Assembly: GCA_014529385.2 (NCBI GenBank) | Contig: CM043952.1 | Coordinates: 156,316,057-156,380,056, forward strand | Length of the DNA: 64,000 nucleotides | Reading direction: 5' to 3' | DNA from: Adiantum capillus-veneris | Taxonomy: Eukaryota > Streptophyta > Polypodiopsida > Polypodiales > Pteridaceae | Part shown: positions 24,781 to 34,554 of the stretch, in pieces | Position numbering within the stretch: position 1 is the stretch's first letter | Layout: each line of letters opens with the position of its first letter | Program-made: the position numbers and the translations under genes | The notes under the pieces: model-generated | What the model saw: the letters and a program-made list of their open reading frames with translations, nothing else | What the model was told of the DNA's origin: nothing | The model's database searches: none

Positions 24781-25359
24781 GTTTAAACTATGTATCTCTG
24801 TCTTTTGACGAGAGAGTGTGTGTGCAAGAAGAGTTACAGAGAACCATCTTCTCTATATGGAGAAAGACAGAGAGTGAGAGAGAGAGAAATACCTGTTTTT
24901 TCTCTATTCGTGAGGTGTGCAATGTCTCCTGAGAAGACTGCCCGATCCTGCCCTTCTGGAAAGCGTTGTGTACGCTGCTGTTTCTTTGTCTTGTGCGCGA
25001 ACTTTCAATCCTGTGCACTCCACCTGTGTGTTGTGTACGATGCCGAGCTTGCTCCTCTACGCGCGCGTATACTCCAACTGTGTGCGATCCGTGTGCGCTT
25101 TCTGTGTTTTTGCTGCTCGCCTGCTTTCTCTGTGTGCGTTTCTCGTGCGCTCTCTGTGTGCCTAATCTTGATAGGGTTTATTAGAATGCCACGTATGCTA
25201 CAAGTCCATGTTTTATCATAGGATTAAAAAAAACAAAAGCAATATAAAAAATTAACCAATTCACACGGCCAAAATTAAAGAAATCATGGTTGAAAATATG
25301 AAAAACATGCATAACTCTATACTAGGAATTCACTTTTAAAAAAAAAAAATCTTTGGGCT

Positions 25360-25530
25360 GCCCCGGACCCCGCTCAGAACAATATCCCAAAATCAACCTC
25401 CCAAGCCCCGCCATCGAGAGCGCTATATTCCACATCCCCATCAAGAGCGCTACCCCCAAACCTCACGTGGAAGCGCTGCCTTGTCACCCCATTGTGGCAT
25501 TGCCCTAAGACCCCGCATCTGGAGTGCTAA
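25360..25530 (+). repeat. GC-rich patch with repeated AGCGCT palindromes
   Basis: Within AT-rich DNA this ~170-bp patch begins GGCTGCCCCGGACCCCGCTC and holds AGCGCT three times (in GAGAGCGCTA, AAGAGCGCTA, GGAAGCGCTG) and a variant GGAGTGCTA, alternating with CCCC-rich spacers. Its function is unknown. It resembles dispersed GC-rich repeats seen in some plant genomes. Confidence 0.4.
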
Positions 25531-25689
25531 ATGGGAACATTCTTCATTAGTGAAATTTTGAACATAAATTATATTAGCATATACTTAAATATAATACAAA
25601 TATTAACATATTAGCTATACTACTAATTTACTATAGCAGTTCTAGATTATGTCCCATACTATATTTAAGGTGCCAAAGGTTTGGCCTTA

Positions 25690-28600
25690 TGGTCCTAGAT
25701 TTAGCCAAGTGGTCAACACATATAGGACCAAGTGCACACTGTGCCACAAAAACTTGGCCACCACTTCACTTGCCAAAGTTTAGGCCACATGGTCAATCCT
25801 AACTTTCCAATGTTCTTATTATGTCACCTTTTGCCTCGTGGAAAACCTAGGCTTGTTTTCACATACTCAGGCACTTCAAGCCACAATAAATTGTCATTAC
25901 TCTTCAACAACCCTTTTGTTCAAGTCTTTGAAAAAACATTGTTTAAGGCCACCCTAAACCATTTTCATTTAGGGGTGTCTAAAACTAGCTTTTTGGCAAT
26001 TCGAGAAGAAAATGGTCAAAGTTTTATACTTAGTTTTAACCACTTGACCAATTCAAATATTGGAAAGCAAGGTCTTGTAATACTTTTCTTTGGACATCAC
26101 ACATTAAAACTAGGTCCCTCACTTGTCCAAGCTATGCTCTAATACAATAAAGGGCTTTTGGTTTCAAGATGCACCACTTTCCCAACCTTGATTCCATTAA
26201 AGAAGCTAGCTCTACTTAGACATTTAATAGCAAGGTCTTGCAGCAGTTCAGATTGAACATTTTCCATGGCAGCTAGGTCCACCACTTATCTAAGCTATGC
26301 TCTAATAGAGTAAGGGGGTTTTGGTTTCAAGATCCACCACTTGTCCAAACTTGATTTGGGAAGCAAGGTCCTATAATAGTTTGCTTTGGACATTCACCAT
26401 TACAACTAAGTCCACCACTTCTCCAAGCTATGTTCTAATACACTAAGAGGTTTTGGTTTCAAGGAGAACCACTTGTACGACTCTGTTTTTGGAAGTAAGG
26501 TCTTTACATAGTTCACCTTGGACCTTGGACATTGGATACTACAACTAAGCCCACCACTTGTCCAAGATATCCTCTATATATAGCCAAAGGGTTTGGGTTT
26601 CAAGATTCACCACTTTTCCAACCTTTCTTCCATTAAAGAAAGAAGGGGCTTTATAACTAGGTCCACCACTTGTCCAAGCTATGCTCTGATATGGAAAGGG
26701 GATTTTGGTTTCAAGGTCCACCACGTGTTCAACCTTGCAAGACTCAAGGGATACTTGGACATTGGAAAGCATAGTCCTATAGTAGTTGATAGGTGGCAGT
26801 GGGTATTACAACTAGGTCCAACCTATGCTCTCATATCGCAAAGAGGCTTTTCTTTCAAGGTCCACCACTTGTCCAACCTTGCTTCCATTAAAGAAATGAG
26901 GGGCTACGTAAACATTGGCAAGCAAGGTAGCAAGGTTCTAAGGTGTTTCACCTTGGATATTGGGCATTATAACTAGGTCCACCACTTGTCCAAGCTATGC
27001 TCTAATAAAGAAAGGGGATTTTCGTTTAAAGGTCCACCATGTGTTCAACCTTTCTAATATAGAAAGGGGATTTTGGTTTCAAGGTCCACCACGTGTTCAA
27101 CCTTGCAAGACTCAAGGGATACTTGGACATTGGAAAGCATAGTCCTATAGTAGTTGATAGGTGGCAGTGGGTATTACAACTAGGTCCAACCTATGCTCTC
27201 ATATCGCAAAGAGGCTTTGCTTTCAAGGTCCACCACTTGTCCAACCTTGCTTCCATTAAAGAAATGAGGGGCTACGTAAACATTGGCAAGCAAGGTAGCA
27301 AGGTTCTAAGGTGTTTCACCTTGGATATTGGGCATTATAACTAGGTCCACCACTTGTCCAAGCTATGCTCTGATAAAGAAAGGGGATTTTCGTTTAAAGG
27401 TCCACCATGTGTTCAACCTTTCTAATATAGAAAGGGGATTTTGGTTTCAAGGTCCACCACGTGTTCAACCTTGCAAGACTCAAGGGATACTTGGACATTG
27501 GAAAGCATAGTCCTATAGTAGTTGATAGGTGGCAGTGGGTATTACAACTAGGTCCAACCTATGCTCTCATATCGCAAAGAGGCTTTGCTTTCAAGGTCCA
27601 CCACTTGTCCAACCTTGCTTCCATTAAAGAAATGAGGGGCTATGTAAACATTGGCAAGCAAGGTAGCAAGGTTCTAAGGTGTTTCACCTTGGATATTGGG
27701 CATTATAACTAGGTCCACCACTTGTCCAAGCTATGCTCTGATAAAGAAAGGGGATTTTCGTTTAAAGGTCCACCATGTGTTCAACCTTTCTAATATAGAA
27801 AGGGGATTTTGGTTTCAAGGTCCACCACGTGTTCAACCTTGCAAGACTCAAGGGATACTTGGACATTGGAAAGCATAGTCCTATAGTAGTTGATAGGTGG
27901 CAGTGGGTATTACAACTAGGTCCAACCTATGCTCTCATATCGCAAAGAGGCTTTGCTTTCAAGGTCCACCACTTGTCCAACCTTGCTTCCATTAAAGAAA
28001 TGAGGGGCTACGTAAACATTGGCAAGCAAGGTAGCAAGGTTCTAAGGTGTTTCACCTTGGATATTGGGCATTATAACTAGGTCCACCACTTGTCCAAGCT
28101 ATGCTCTGATAAAGAAAGGGGATTTTCGTTTAAAGGTCCACCATGTGTTCAACCTTTCTAATATAGAAAGGGGATTTTTGTTTCAAGGTCCACCACGTGT
28201 TCAACCTTGAAAGACTCAAGGGATACTTGGACATTGGAAAGCATAGTCTTATAGTAGTTGATAGGTGGCAGTGGGTATTAAAACTAGGTCCAACCTATGC
28301 TCTTATATAGCAAAGAGGCTTTGGTTTCAAGGTCCACCACTTGTCCAACCTTACTTCCATTAAAGAAATGAGGGGCTACGTAAACATTGGCAAGCAAGGT
28401 AGCAAAGTCCTAAGGTATTTCACCTTGGATATTGGGCATTATAACTAGGTCCACCACTTGTCCAAGCTATGCTCTGATATAGAAAGGGGATTTTTGTTTC
28501 AAGGTCCACCACGTGTTCAACCTTGAAAGACTCAAGGGATACTTGGACATTGGAAAGCATAGTCCTATAGTAGTTGATAGGTGGTAGTGGGTATTACAAC

Positions 28601-28740
28601 TAGGTCCACCACTTGTCCAACCTATGCTCTCATATAGCAAAGAGGCTTTGGTTTCAAGGTCCACCACTTGTCCAACCTTGCTTCCATTAATATAGCAAGG
28701 AGGATTTGGTCTCAAGGTTCACCACTTGTCCAACCTATGC
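25690..28740 (+). repeat. Minisatellite array D, including ~368-bp tandem units
   Basis: The same core (GGTCCACCACTTGTCCAA) occurs with different partner segments (TATGCTCTAATATAGAAAGGGG, TTCCATTAAAGAAATGAGGGG). From about 26.64 to 28.2 kb the unit is 368 bp. Identical blocks start at 26960, 27328 and 27696, and related blocks lie on either side. The copies differ by only a few bases. Open frames of 60 and 83 codons repeat with the unit and are artefacts. The array lies in the interval that would be the first intron of the plus-strand gene. Confidence 0.95.
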
Positions 28741-28830
28741 AAACCTTTTTCATGTTGTAGCATGATTTTTGGTTTGAAGAGTATTTTTCTATAACTATGG
28801 ATTTAACAATGTAATCTTTTTACTTACAGG

Positions 28831-31800
28831 ATGGACTTTGAATCTGGGGAGAAAGTACATATGATACTTGACAATGAAATCGTTGGTATTGGTTGTGTGT
28901 GTAGAACAGATCCAGATTCCACTTGTGGTGGTACAAAGATAGGGCTGGGAAATGTCTCCATACTAGTGGAGGAATGCTTGAAGGATGTGGTCCTACCTTT
29001 TCCTACAATGGATACTTCATCTCTCCAAGGCTCATTATGGAGTGCTGTTCGATGGTCAAAGCTTCTTTTGCAATCTTTTGTATTAAATGGGAACTTAATT
29101 GATCCACACGAAAGCTACAATGGTGATGAAGAACATGATCATTCTGATCCTCTAGTTACAGATGCAATACCTATGACAAGCCCAGAATTTGAAGCAATGA
29201 TTCGAGAGTCTTGGAGAAATCAGAGGGTCCTTTTAAAAGATGACACAATGATGCAAACCATGAATGAAGGGACCATCTTATATGTATTTCCACATGATTA
29301 TGTCAACTTTCAGGAACTTGGTCCTGATTGTGTGGGTGTGGGTATTGAAAGAGAAAATGCAAGCATTCATGATGTGGTTGAAGTGGGTAGCATCACTTTG
29401 CTAAAGTGGCCCATCAAGCAGACAACAATGTTGAATGGGAGCCCATTACAACGCTTTGTTCCTGTTGATGGCATGCATGCTACATATGAGGATGTATCCA
29501 ACGATGGCAATGTTGGAAAAAAACTTGATGGGAGTAATGTTGTCCAGTTGTCAAGGAAGAGACGATACACTTTCATGAACAGGACTCAAAAATCAAAAGC
29601 AGCACCAGCTTCGACTTTTTACCTTTCAAACAAATCAATTCAAAGGGTATCATGCATTGATTGTTGTGCACAAAAATGCTGCCAATTTGCAGATCGTGAT
29701 ATGGTGACAAGGTTACGACAACAATTTTGGGGAGAGTCTCAAAAATCACGCACTAATTATGTTTATGATGTTCTTTCTATATGTTACCAGAAAGATGAGA
29801 AGTCACGATACCAATTCAGGCTAAATGGCTCTATTGTTTGTTGTAGAGCATGGTATGAGCTACATGGAATACCAAAGACATCATTTTATCGATACAAGGA
29901 GAACTTTGAAAATGGTGTGCGCCAATATGTACATGGGAACACATGTACATTGAGAAGGGGACTTCAACATACTAGTTTAGCAAGAGCACTACTAAACGAG
30001 TTTGTGGAAAATAACTCTGAGAAAATGCCACATAGAAGTAGAACACTGCTAGATGGCTCAAGAGAGACTCAATTGGTGATTCCATCAACATACAAACAAG
30101 TGGATATTTTATGTGAAATCAACACGACACTTGACCAAATGGGCTATGAGAAGAAGCTATCCCAATCTTCTTTTGGTAGAATTTGGAACAAAGAGTACCC
30201 ACATGTCACTTTAACAAAGACGAGTGAGTTCTCTAAGTGCAATATTTGTAGCTCAATCAAGGCAAGGTTAGAAGCTAAACCTTCTCTTGAAGAGAGAGCT
30301 CTTCTCTTGAGGGAGAGAGAAGTTCACATGGCACAACAAAAGAGTTGCAGAAGCCTATATTATGCATGCCGCACGTATTCAGAAACTCAACCACAAAAAT
30401 ATGTATGCATAATCCATGATAAGATGGATCAAAAGAAGACTGCCATTCCTAGATTACGCATTGTTCCCAAGGGTGTGGATTCAGGATATAATCTGCAGGT
30501 GGCATTGATTGGCATGATCACTCATGGACATGGAGAAGGTCATTACGGACACTTTGTCTTGAATGGTTTGTGGCCAGCTGATCCAAATCTTACAATTGGC
30601 TCAATTGCTAATTGTTTACATAACCTCGAGAGGATAGATAAGCATCCTCTTGGTGATCTAGTAACAAATGGACTTCCAAGGAGCAATATTTCACTACTAC
30701 ATGCTTTGAACTCAAGGGATGCTTTGGACTACCATAACTTGAGTGATGGAAAAGAGCCCATTGTGCAGTCGTCAGAAATTGCAGAAGAGGAATTGGGGTC
30801 AACATTTCGCAGATTGCCAGAGAACTTGTTGCTACAATTGGATAATTGTGCAGGGGAAAACAAAAATCGATACTTATTTTCCTATTTGTCAATGCTTGTT
30901 GCAAGGGGTGTTTTCAAAACCATCCAGCTGGGATTTTTAATGGTTGGGCATACACATGAGGACATAGACGCCATGTTTAGTAGGTTTTCAGAGAAGTTGA
31001 GAGTTACACAAACCTATACTTTGCCACATTTGATGGATACATTACGAAACAGCTCATCTTCATCTCCAGCTCCATTTTTTCTCACAAAGATCCCTGATTT
31101 CAAGCAATATTGTGATGGCTATCTTTGTGATGGACAAGACATACTTGTTGGACATTCCAAACCGCTTCAGTTCAGGTTCTTTATGCAAGATGAGACACCA
31201 ATGATGCAATATAAGGCACATGTAGGTGTATCAAGTTGGAGTGGAAGTATTCGCCTTTGGAAAACAGACACAGAAGGCAAGCCAATGTTACCACATGGAG
31301 ATCCACCTCTAGTACAAATGGCGGAGTATGTCAAGGCCCACGAAGAAGTCATTTTGGGGCTAAAGAACTATATAAAATTTTGGAAAAATTTAGGGAATGG
31401 TTCAAGTATTCCGCGATATTATAGACCCGTGATAGATTATTGGAGTAAGGTAATTGAAGAGATTGGAAAAGCAATCATATCAGAGGGAGTCTTGTATGAA
31501 ATGTTTTGGCCAAAAACTCAAGAATATTCTCATCTACAAAGCACTACAATGAATTTGCAACAAGGAGCAGAAAGATTCCTAGGCCTTGAAGAGTTGAATG
31601 ATCATTTTTGTGGGCCTCAACGAGATAGGCCAAGGGAAGAGTTTGACCCTATGTCTGATGTGCACCAAGGTGACTTTCTTATGCTTGTTCCGAGTGACAC
31701 AGAAATCTATCCAGTGTGGCTTGCAATGGCTTTATCTGACATTGATAATGAGCCTACATCACCAAACTACAGAAAACTCTTGATTCAATATTGGGCACCT

Positions 31801-32058
31801 TGCGCGAGAAAAAGTGGGATGACAGATACTCAAGCTTACAGTAATTGTTGGAAGGGTTATTGGGCTGTCAACTATAAGGACCCACAAGTGTGGGAAACTA
31901 TAGATGCAATTGTTTGGTCCTGGAGACCCAACAAAGAAGGACCATTTTCTAGAATAAAGATTCCAGAAAGACATGCTCTAAAAGCCAAAGAAGGCCTCAC
32001 TCGTGCACATCAGCCACACTTGGATCAAAGTTCAGATATGGTATCAAATGTGGAGTAG
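28831..32058 (+). CDS. Transposase-like protein with DUF7869-type (RNase H-like) core
   Basis: 1075 codons, ATG to TAG, intronless after the acceptor TTTTTACTTACAG (exon from 28830). Residues ~1-85 (GEKVHMILDNEIVGIGCV...VVLPFPTMDTSSLQGSLW...WSKLL) resemble the DUF8039-like N-terminal module of plant transposon proteins. Residues ~275-365 carry a Cys-rich segment (CIDCCAQKCCQF) and the VCCRAWYELHGI helix typical of DUF7869 proteins. ~460-475 has CNICSSIKARLE. The catalytic-looking core is IHDKMDQKK (~527), LLQLDNCAGENKN (~665) and FLMVGHTHEDIDAMF (~702), an acidic triad arrangement like DDE/RNase H integrases. The C-terminus (~945-1060; DFLMLVPSDTEIYPVWLAM) resembles a small barrel reader module. 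The role is probably a mobile-element transposase or a domesticated copy; the frame is intact. An upstream coding exon is possible because the acceptor leaves one base (phase 2), but the ATG is well placed. Confidence 0.75.
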   Translation: MDFESGEKVHMILDNEIVGIGCVCRTDPDSTCGGTKIGLGNVSILVEECLKDVVLPFPTMDTSSLQGSLWSAVRWSKLLLQSFVLNGNLIDPHESYNGDEEHDHSDPLVTDAIPMTSPEFEAMIRESWRNQRVLLKDDTMMQTMNEGTILYVFPHDYVNFQELGPDCVGVGIERENASIHDVVEVGSITLLKWPIKQTTMLNGSPLQRFVPVDGMHATYEDVSNDGNVGKKLDGSNVVQLSRKRRYTFMNRTQKSKAAPASTFYLSNKSIQRVSCIDCCAQKCCQFADRDMVTRLRQQFWGESQKSRTNYVYDVLSICYQKDEKSRYQFRLNGSIVCCRAWYELHGIPKTSFYRYKENFENGVRQYVHGNTCTLRRGLQHTSLARALLNEFVENNSEKMPHRSRTLLDGSRETQLVIPSTYKQVDILCEINTTLDQMGYEKKLSQSSFGRIWNKEYPHVTLTKTSEFSKCNICSSIKARLEAKPSLEERALLLREREVHMAQQKSCRSLYYACRTYSETQPQKYVCIIHDKMDQKKTAIPRLRIVPKGVDSGYNLQVALIGMITHGHGEGHYGHFVLNGLWPADPNLTIGSIANCLHNLERIDKHPLGDLVTNGLPRSNISLLHALNSRDALDYHNLSDGKEPIVQSSEIAEEELGSTFRRLPENLLLQLDNCAGENKNRYLFSYLSMLVARGVFKTIQLGFLMVGHTHEDIDAMFSRFSEKLRVTQTYTLPHLMDTLRNSSSSSPAPFFLTKIPDFKQYCDGYLCDGQDILVGHSKPLQFRFFMQDETPMMQYKAHVGVSSWSGSIRLWKTDTEGKPMLPHGDPPLVQMAEYVKAHEEVILGLKNYIKFWKNLGNGSSIPRYYRPVIDYWSKVIEEIGKAIISEGVLYEMFWPKTQEYSHLQSTTMNLQQGAERFLGLEELNDHFCGPQRDRPREEFDPMSDVHQGDFLMLVPSDTEIYPVWLAMALSDIDNEPTSPNYRKLLIQYWAPCARKSGMTDTQAYSNCWKGYWAVNYKDPQVWETIDAIVWSWRPNKEGPFSRIKIPERHALKAKEGLTRAHQPHLDQSSDMVSNVE

Positions 32059-32364
32059 AATTATGTGGAGCTTCTATTGTGACTATACTAGTCAATTTGT
32101 AAACAAAATCTTTTTTGTATCTTCCTTTGTTTTATGTAATTTATAGTTATTATTCAAATCCATGTGTTGTACATCCTCTTGACTTTTGGTGTTTATCAAC
32201 ACCACAATCCTATGAGATTTTCACTTTATTTACTAGCCACACACCTCAATTTTTCCCACTTTAAGTGGAAAATTCCCAAATTACATGAATTCGGTCGATT
32301 TGGAGATTCCCATAATGTGAGATTTTTACCAAAATACCTAATATGGTCTTTTCAAAACAAATAG
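32059..32364 (+). other. 3' flank of the transposase-like gene
   Basis: T-rich sequence with TTTTGTAT and TATGTAATTTATAG elements that could serve as plant polyadenylation signals. No gene. It ends abruptly at the truncated copia sequence. Confidence 0.4.
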
Positions 32365-33767
32365 GTGTACAAGCTAAAGGAAGAAGAAGGTGGGAAGAAA
32401 AGGTACAAGTCTAGGCTTGTGGTAAAAGGTTTTTCTCAAAAGAAAGGTATTGACTTCAATGAAATATTTTCTCCTGTTGTAAAAATGAACTGAATTAGGC
32501 TTGTCTTAAGCCTTGTGGCTGCTCATGATCTAAATCTTGAGCAAATGGATGTAAATACGGCATTCCCTCACGGTGACTTAGAGGAGGAAATCTACATGCT
32601 TCAACCAAAGGGGTATGAAGTAAAAGGTAAGGAGAAAATGGTTTGCTGATTAAAGAAGAGCTTGTATGGTTTAAAGCAAGCATCAAGACAATGGTACTTG
32701 AAGTTTGATTGATGGATGTTGGATCATGGATTCACAAGATGCAACTCGGATCACTGCGTCTACAAGGAGAATTTGGGAGATGGGAAATTCATCATCCTAA
32801 TGTTGTATGTTGATGACATGCTGATTGCAAGTGCTAACATGCAGGACATCAAAGACCTAAAAGAGGAGCTGTCCAAATCTTTTCAATGAAAGATTTAGGT
32901 GCTGCAAAGAGGATACTTGGTATGAAAATATCAAGGGATAGGACGAAGAAGACAATAAAGCTATCTCAAGAAGATTACGTCAAGAAGGTACTAGAAAGGT
33001 TTGCAATGCAAAATGCAAAACCAGTTTCTACACCTTTGGCTGGTCATTTTAAACTAACGAAGGATATGTGTCCAAAGACACAAGAGGAGATAGCCTATAT
33101 GTCTAAAGTTCCATATGCTGCAGCGGTAGGTTCTCTAATGTATGCTATGGTCTGGATAAGGCCAGACATTGCACATGCAGTGGGAGTTGTGAGTAGGTTC
33201 ATGGACAACCCAGGTAAAGAGCATTGGCAAGCTGTGAAGTGGATACTTAGGTATCTAAAAGGGACAACAACAAATGCTTTGTATTTTGGAGGAACTGATA
33301 TTTTTCTAGAAAGGTATACTGATGCAGATATGGCAGGTGACAAAGATACTCGAAGGAGCACTACTGGCTATGTGTTCACGGTTGGAGGCATAGCAGTAAG
33401 CTGGGCTTCAAAGCTGCAGAAAGTGGTTTCACTTTCTACCACGGAAGCAGAGTATGTAGCAATGACGGAGGCAAGCAAAGAAATTATGTGGCTTCACAGA
33501 TTCTTAGAAGAGCTTGGATTCAAACAAGACAATTGTGTCTTGTACAGTGATAGCCAAAGCGCTATCCATCTTGCAAAGAACTTAGACTTTCATTCAAGGA
33601 CAAAGCACATTGAGGTGAGATATCACTTCATACGCACTCTTTTGGAAGAGGGACAGCTAAAGCTAGGAAAGGTGCATACAAGTGAAAATCCTGCAGACAT
33701 GTTTACAAAGGTGGTCAACAAGGAGAAGTTGAGCTTTTGCTCATCTTCAATTGGCATTCAAGGATAA
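32365..33767 (+). pseudogene. Ty1/copia pol remnant (reverse transcriptase and RNase H)
   Basis: A 5'-truncated copia polyprotein. It starts at VYKLKEEEGGKKRYKSRLV, then DVNTAFPHGDLEEEIYM, SLYGLKQASRQW and LYVDDMLIAS (RT catalytic YVDD at ~32804). A one-base frame change at ~32885 leads into MKDLGAAKRILGMKI, and the RNase H part follows (YTDADMAGD, STTEAEYVAM, LYSDSQSAIHLAKN, HIEVRYHFIR, ADMFTKV). In-frame TGA codons at about 32491, 32647 and 32710 and the frameshift show it is dead. The TGA in VC*LKKSLYGLKQ stands where the family has Arg, consistent with CGA-to-TGA decay. Gag, protease and integrase are absent; the left edge is a clean truncation next to the 3' flank of the transposase-like gene. 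Confidence 0.92.
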
Positions 33768-33828
33768 GAAGCCAGAATGGAAAGCAGCCACAGGTTTCGT
33801 TTGGAGATCAGTCTCCAAGTGGGAGATT

Positions 33829-34554
33829 GTTAAGTATGGAGCGTGATTTATCCTTGTAATTTTCTGTGGTAAAAGCGCACATTTGTAAGGCCCCCATTAT
33901 GAGGAGTAGCCATCGTGCGTGAAGGAAAATCACTCACCGGAAACCAAAATTTTCACGGACAAGAATCAGGGGCAACTTTAAAGGCCTCGGGGGCGGAGGC
34001 CCGCGAGACTTTTTTTCGCCGGAATATTATGGCCGGCCGGCGGCCGGAAAGTGGTCGGAAAAAAACCGTTCGATTGGCCGATGGTCGGAAGTCAATGGCC
34101 GGTGGCCGAATTCAAAAGCGGACTTGTCTTCTCAAGGGCGGCCACACATGGGAGGATTGGAGGGTCCGATTTGGACTTATTCGCACAAGGGCGGCTACAC
34201 ATGGCTGTCTCTCATAAGAGAGGGCAGCCCTTTTGGCCTATAAAAGGAGGCCATTTCTACACACATTTCATAGTGTGAAGTAGATGCAACAAGGTGACTG
34301 TGAGGTGGTGAGACTGAAGCAAGGCGGGAGCTCCATTAAGGGTATAATCCCTTTGTAAACTACTTCTTGTTTTGAAGTACTAAAGCCATTGAGTGGCTGC
34401 TTTCCCGTGGACGTAGCCCACATTGGGTGAACCACGTATATCGTGTGTACTCTCTCTCTCTCTCTCTACTATATAATCTCGTGTATATAAATCTGTCTCT
34501 CTCCATTAAGTAATCTACTCAATTATCTATTTAGCTACGTCTTATTTCCTAACA
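33829..34554 (+). mobile_element. 3' LTR of the copia element
   Basis: It follows a purine-rich tract (CCAAGTGGGAGAT) and runs from TGTTAAGTATGG to TTTCCTAACA, with 5-bp inverted ends TGTTA/TAACA (726 bp). TATAAAAGG at 34239 marks a likely promoter. A CT microsatellite lies near 34450-34480. The partner 5' LTR is not in the window, so no target duplication can be tested. Two overlapping GC-rich open frames within it look like chance. Confidence 0.85.

Noticed and set aside
24537..24932. 131-codon frame with a 30-residue repeat (MYVEERKTMCGN)
   Set aside because: Explained by three 90-bp tandem copies of low-complexity DNA; no start or splice context.
26593..28080. Repeated 60- and 83-codon plus-strand frames with identical sequence
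   Set aside because: Products of the 368-bp tandem duplication; no protein features.
33915..34278. GC-rich 75-100-codon frames in the copia LTR
   Set aside because: Overlapping frames over the U3 region and TATA box, without homology or constraint.
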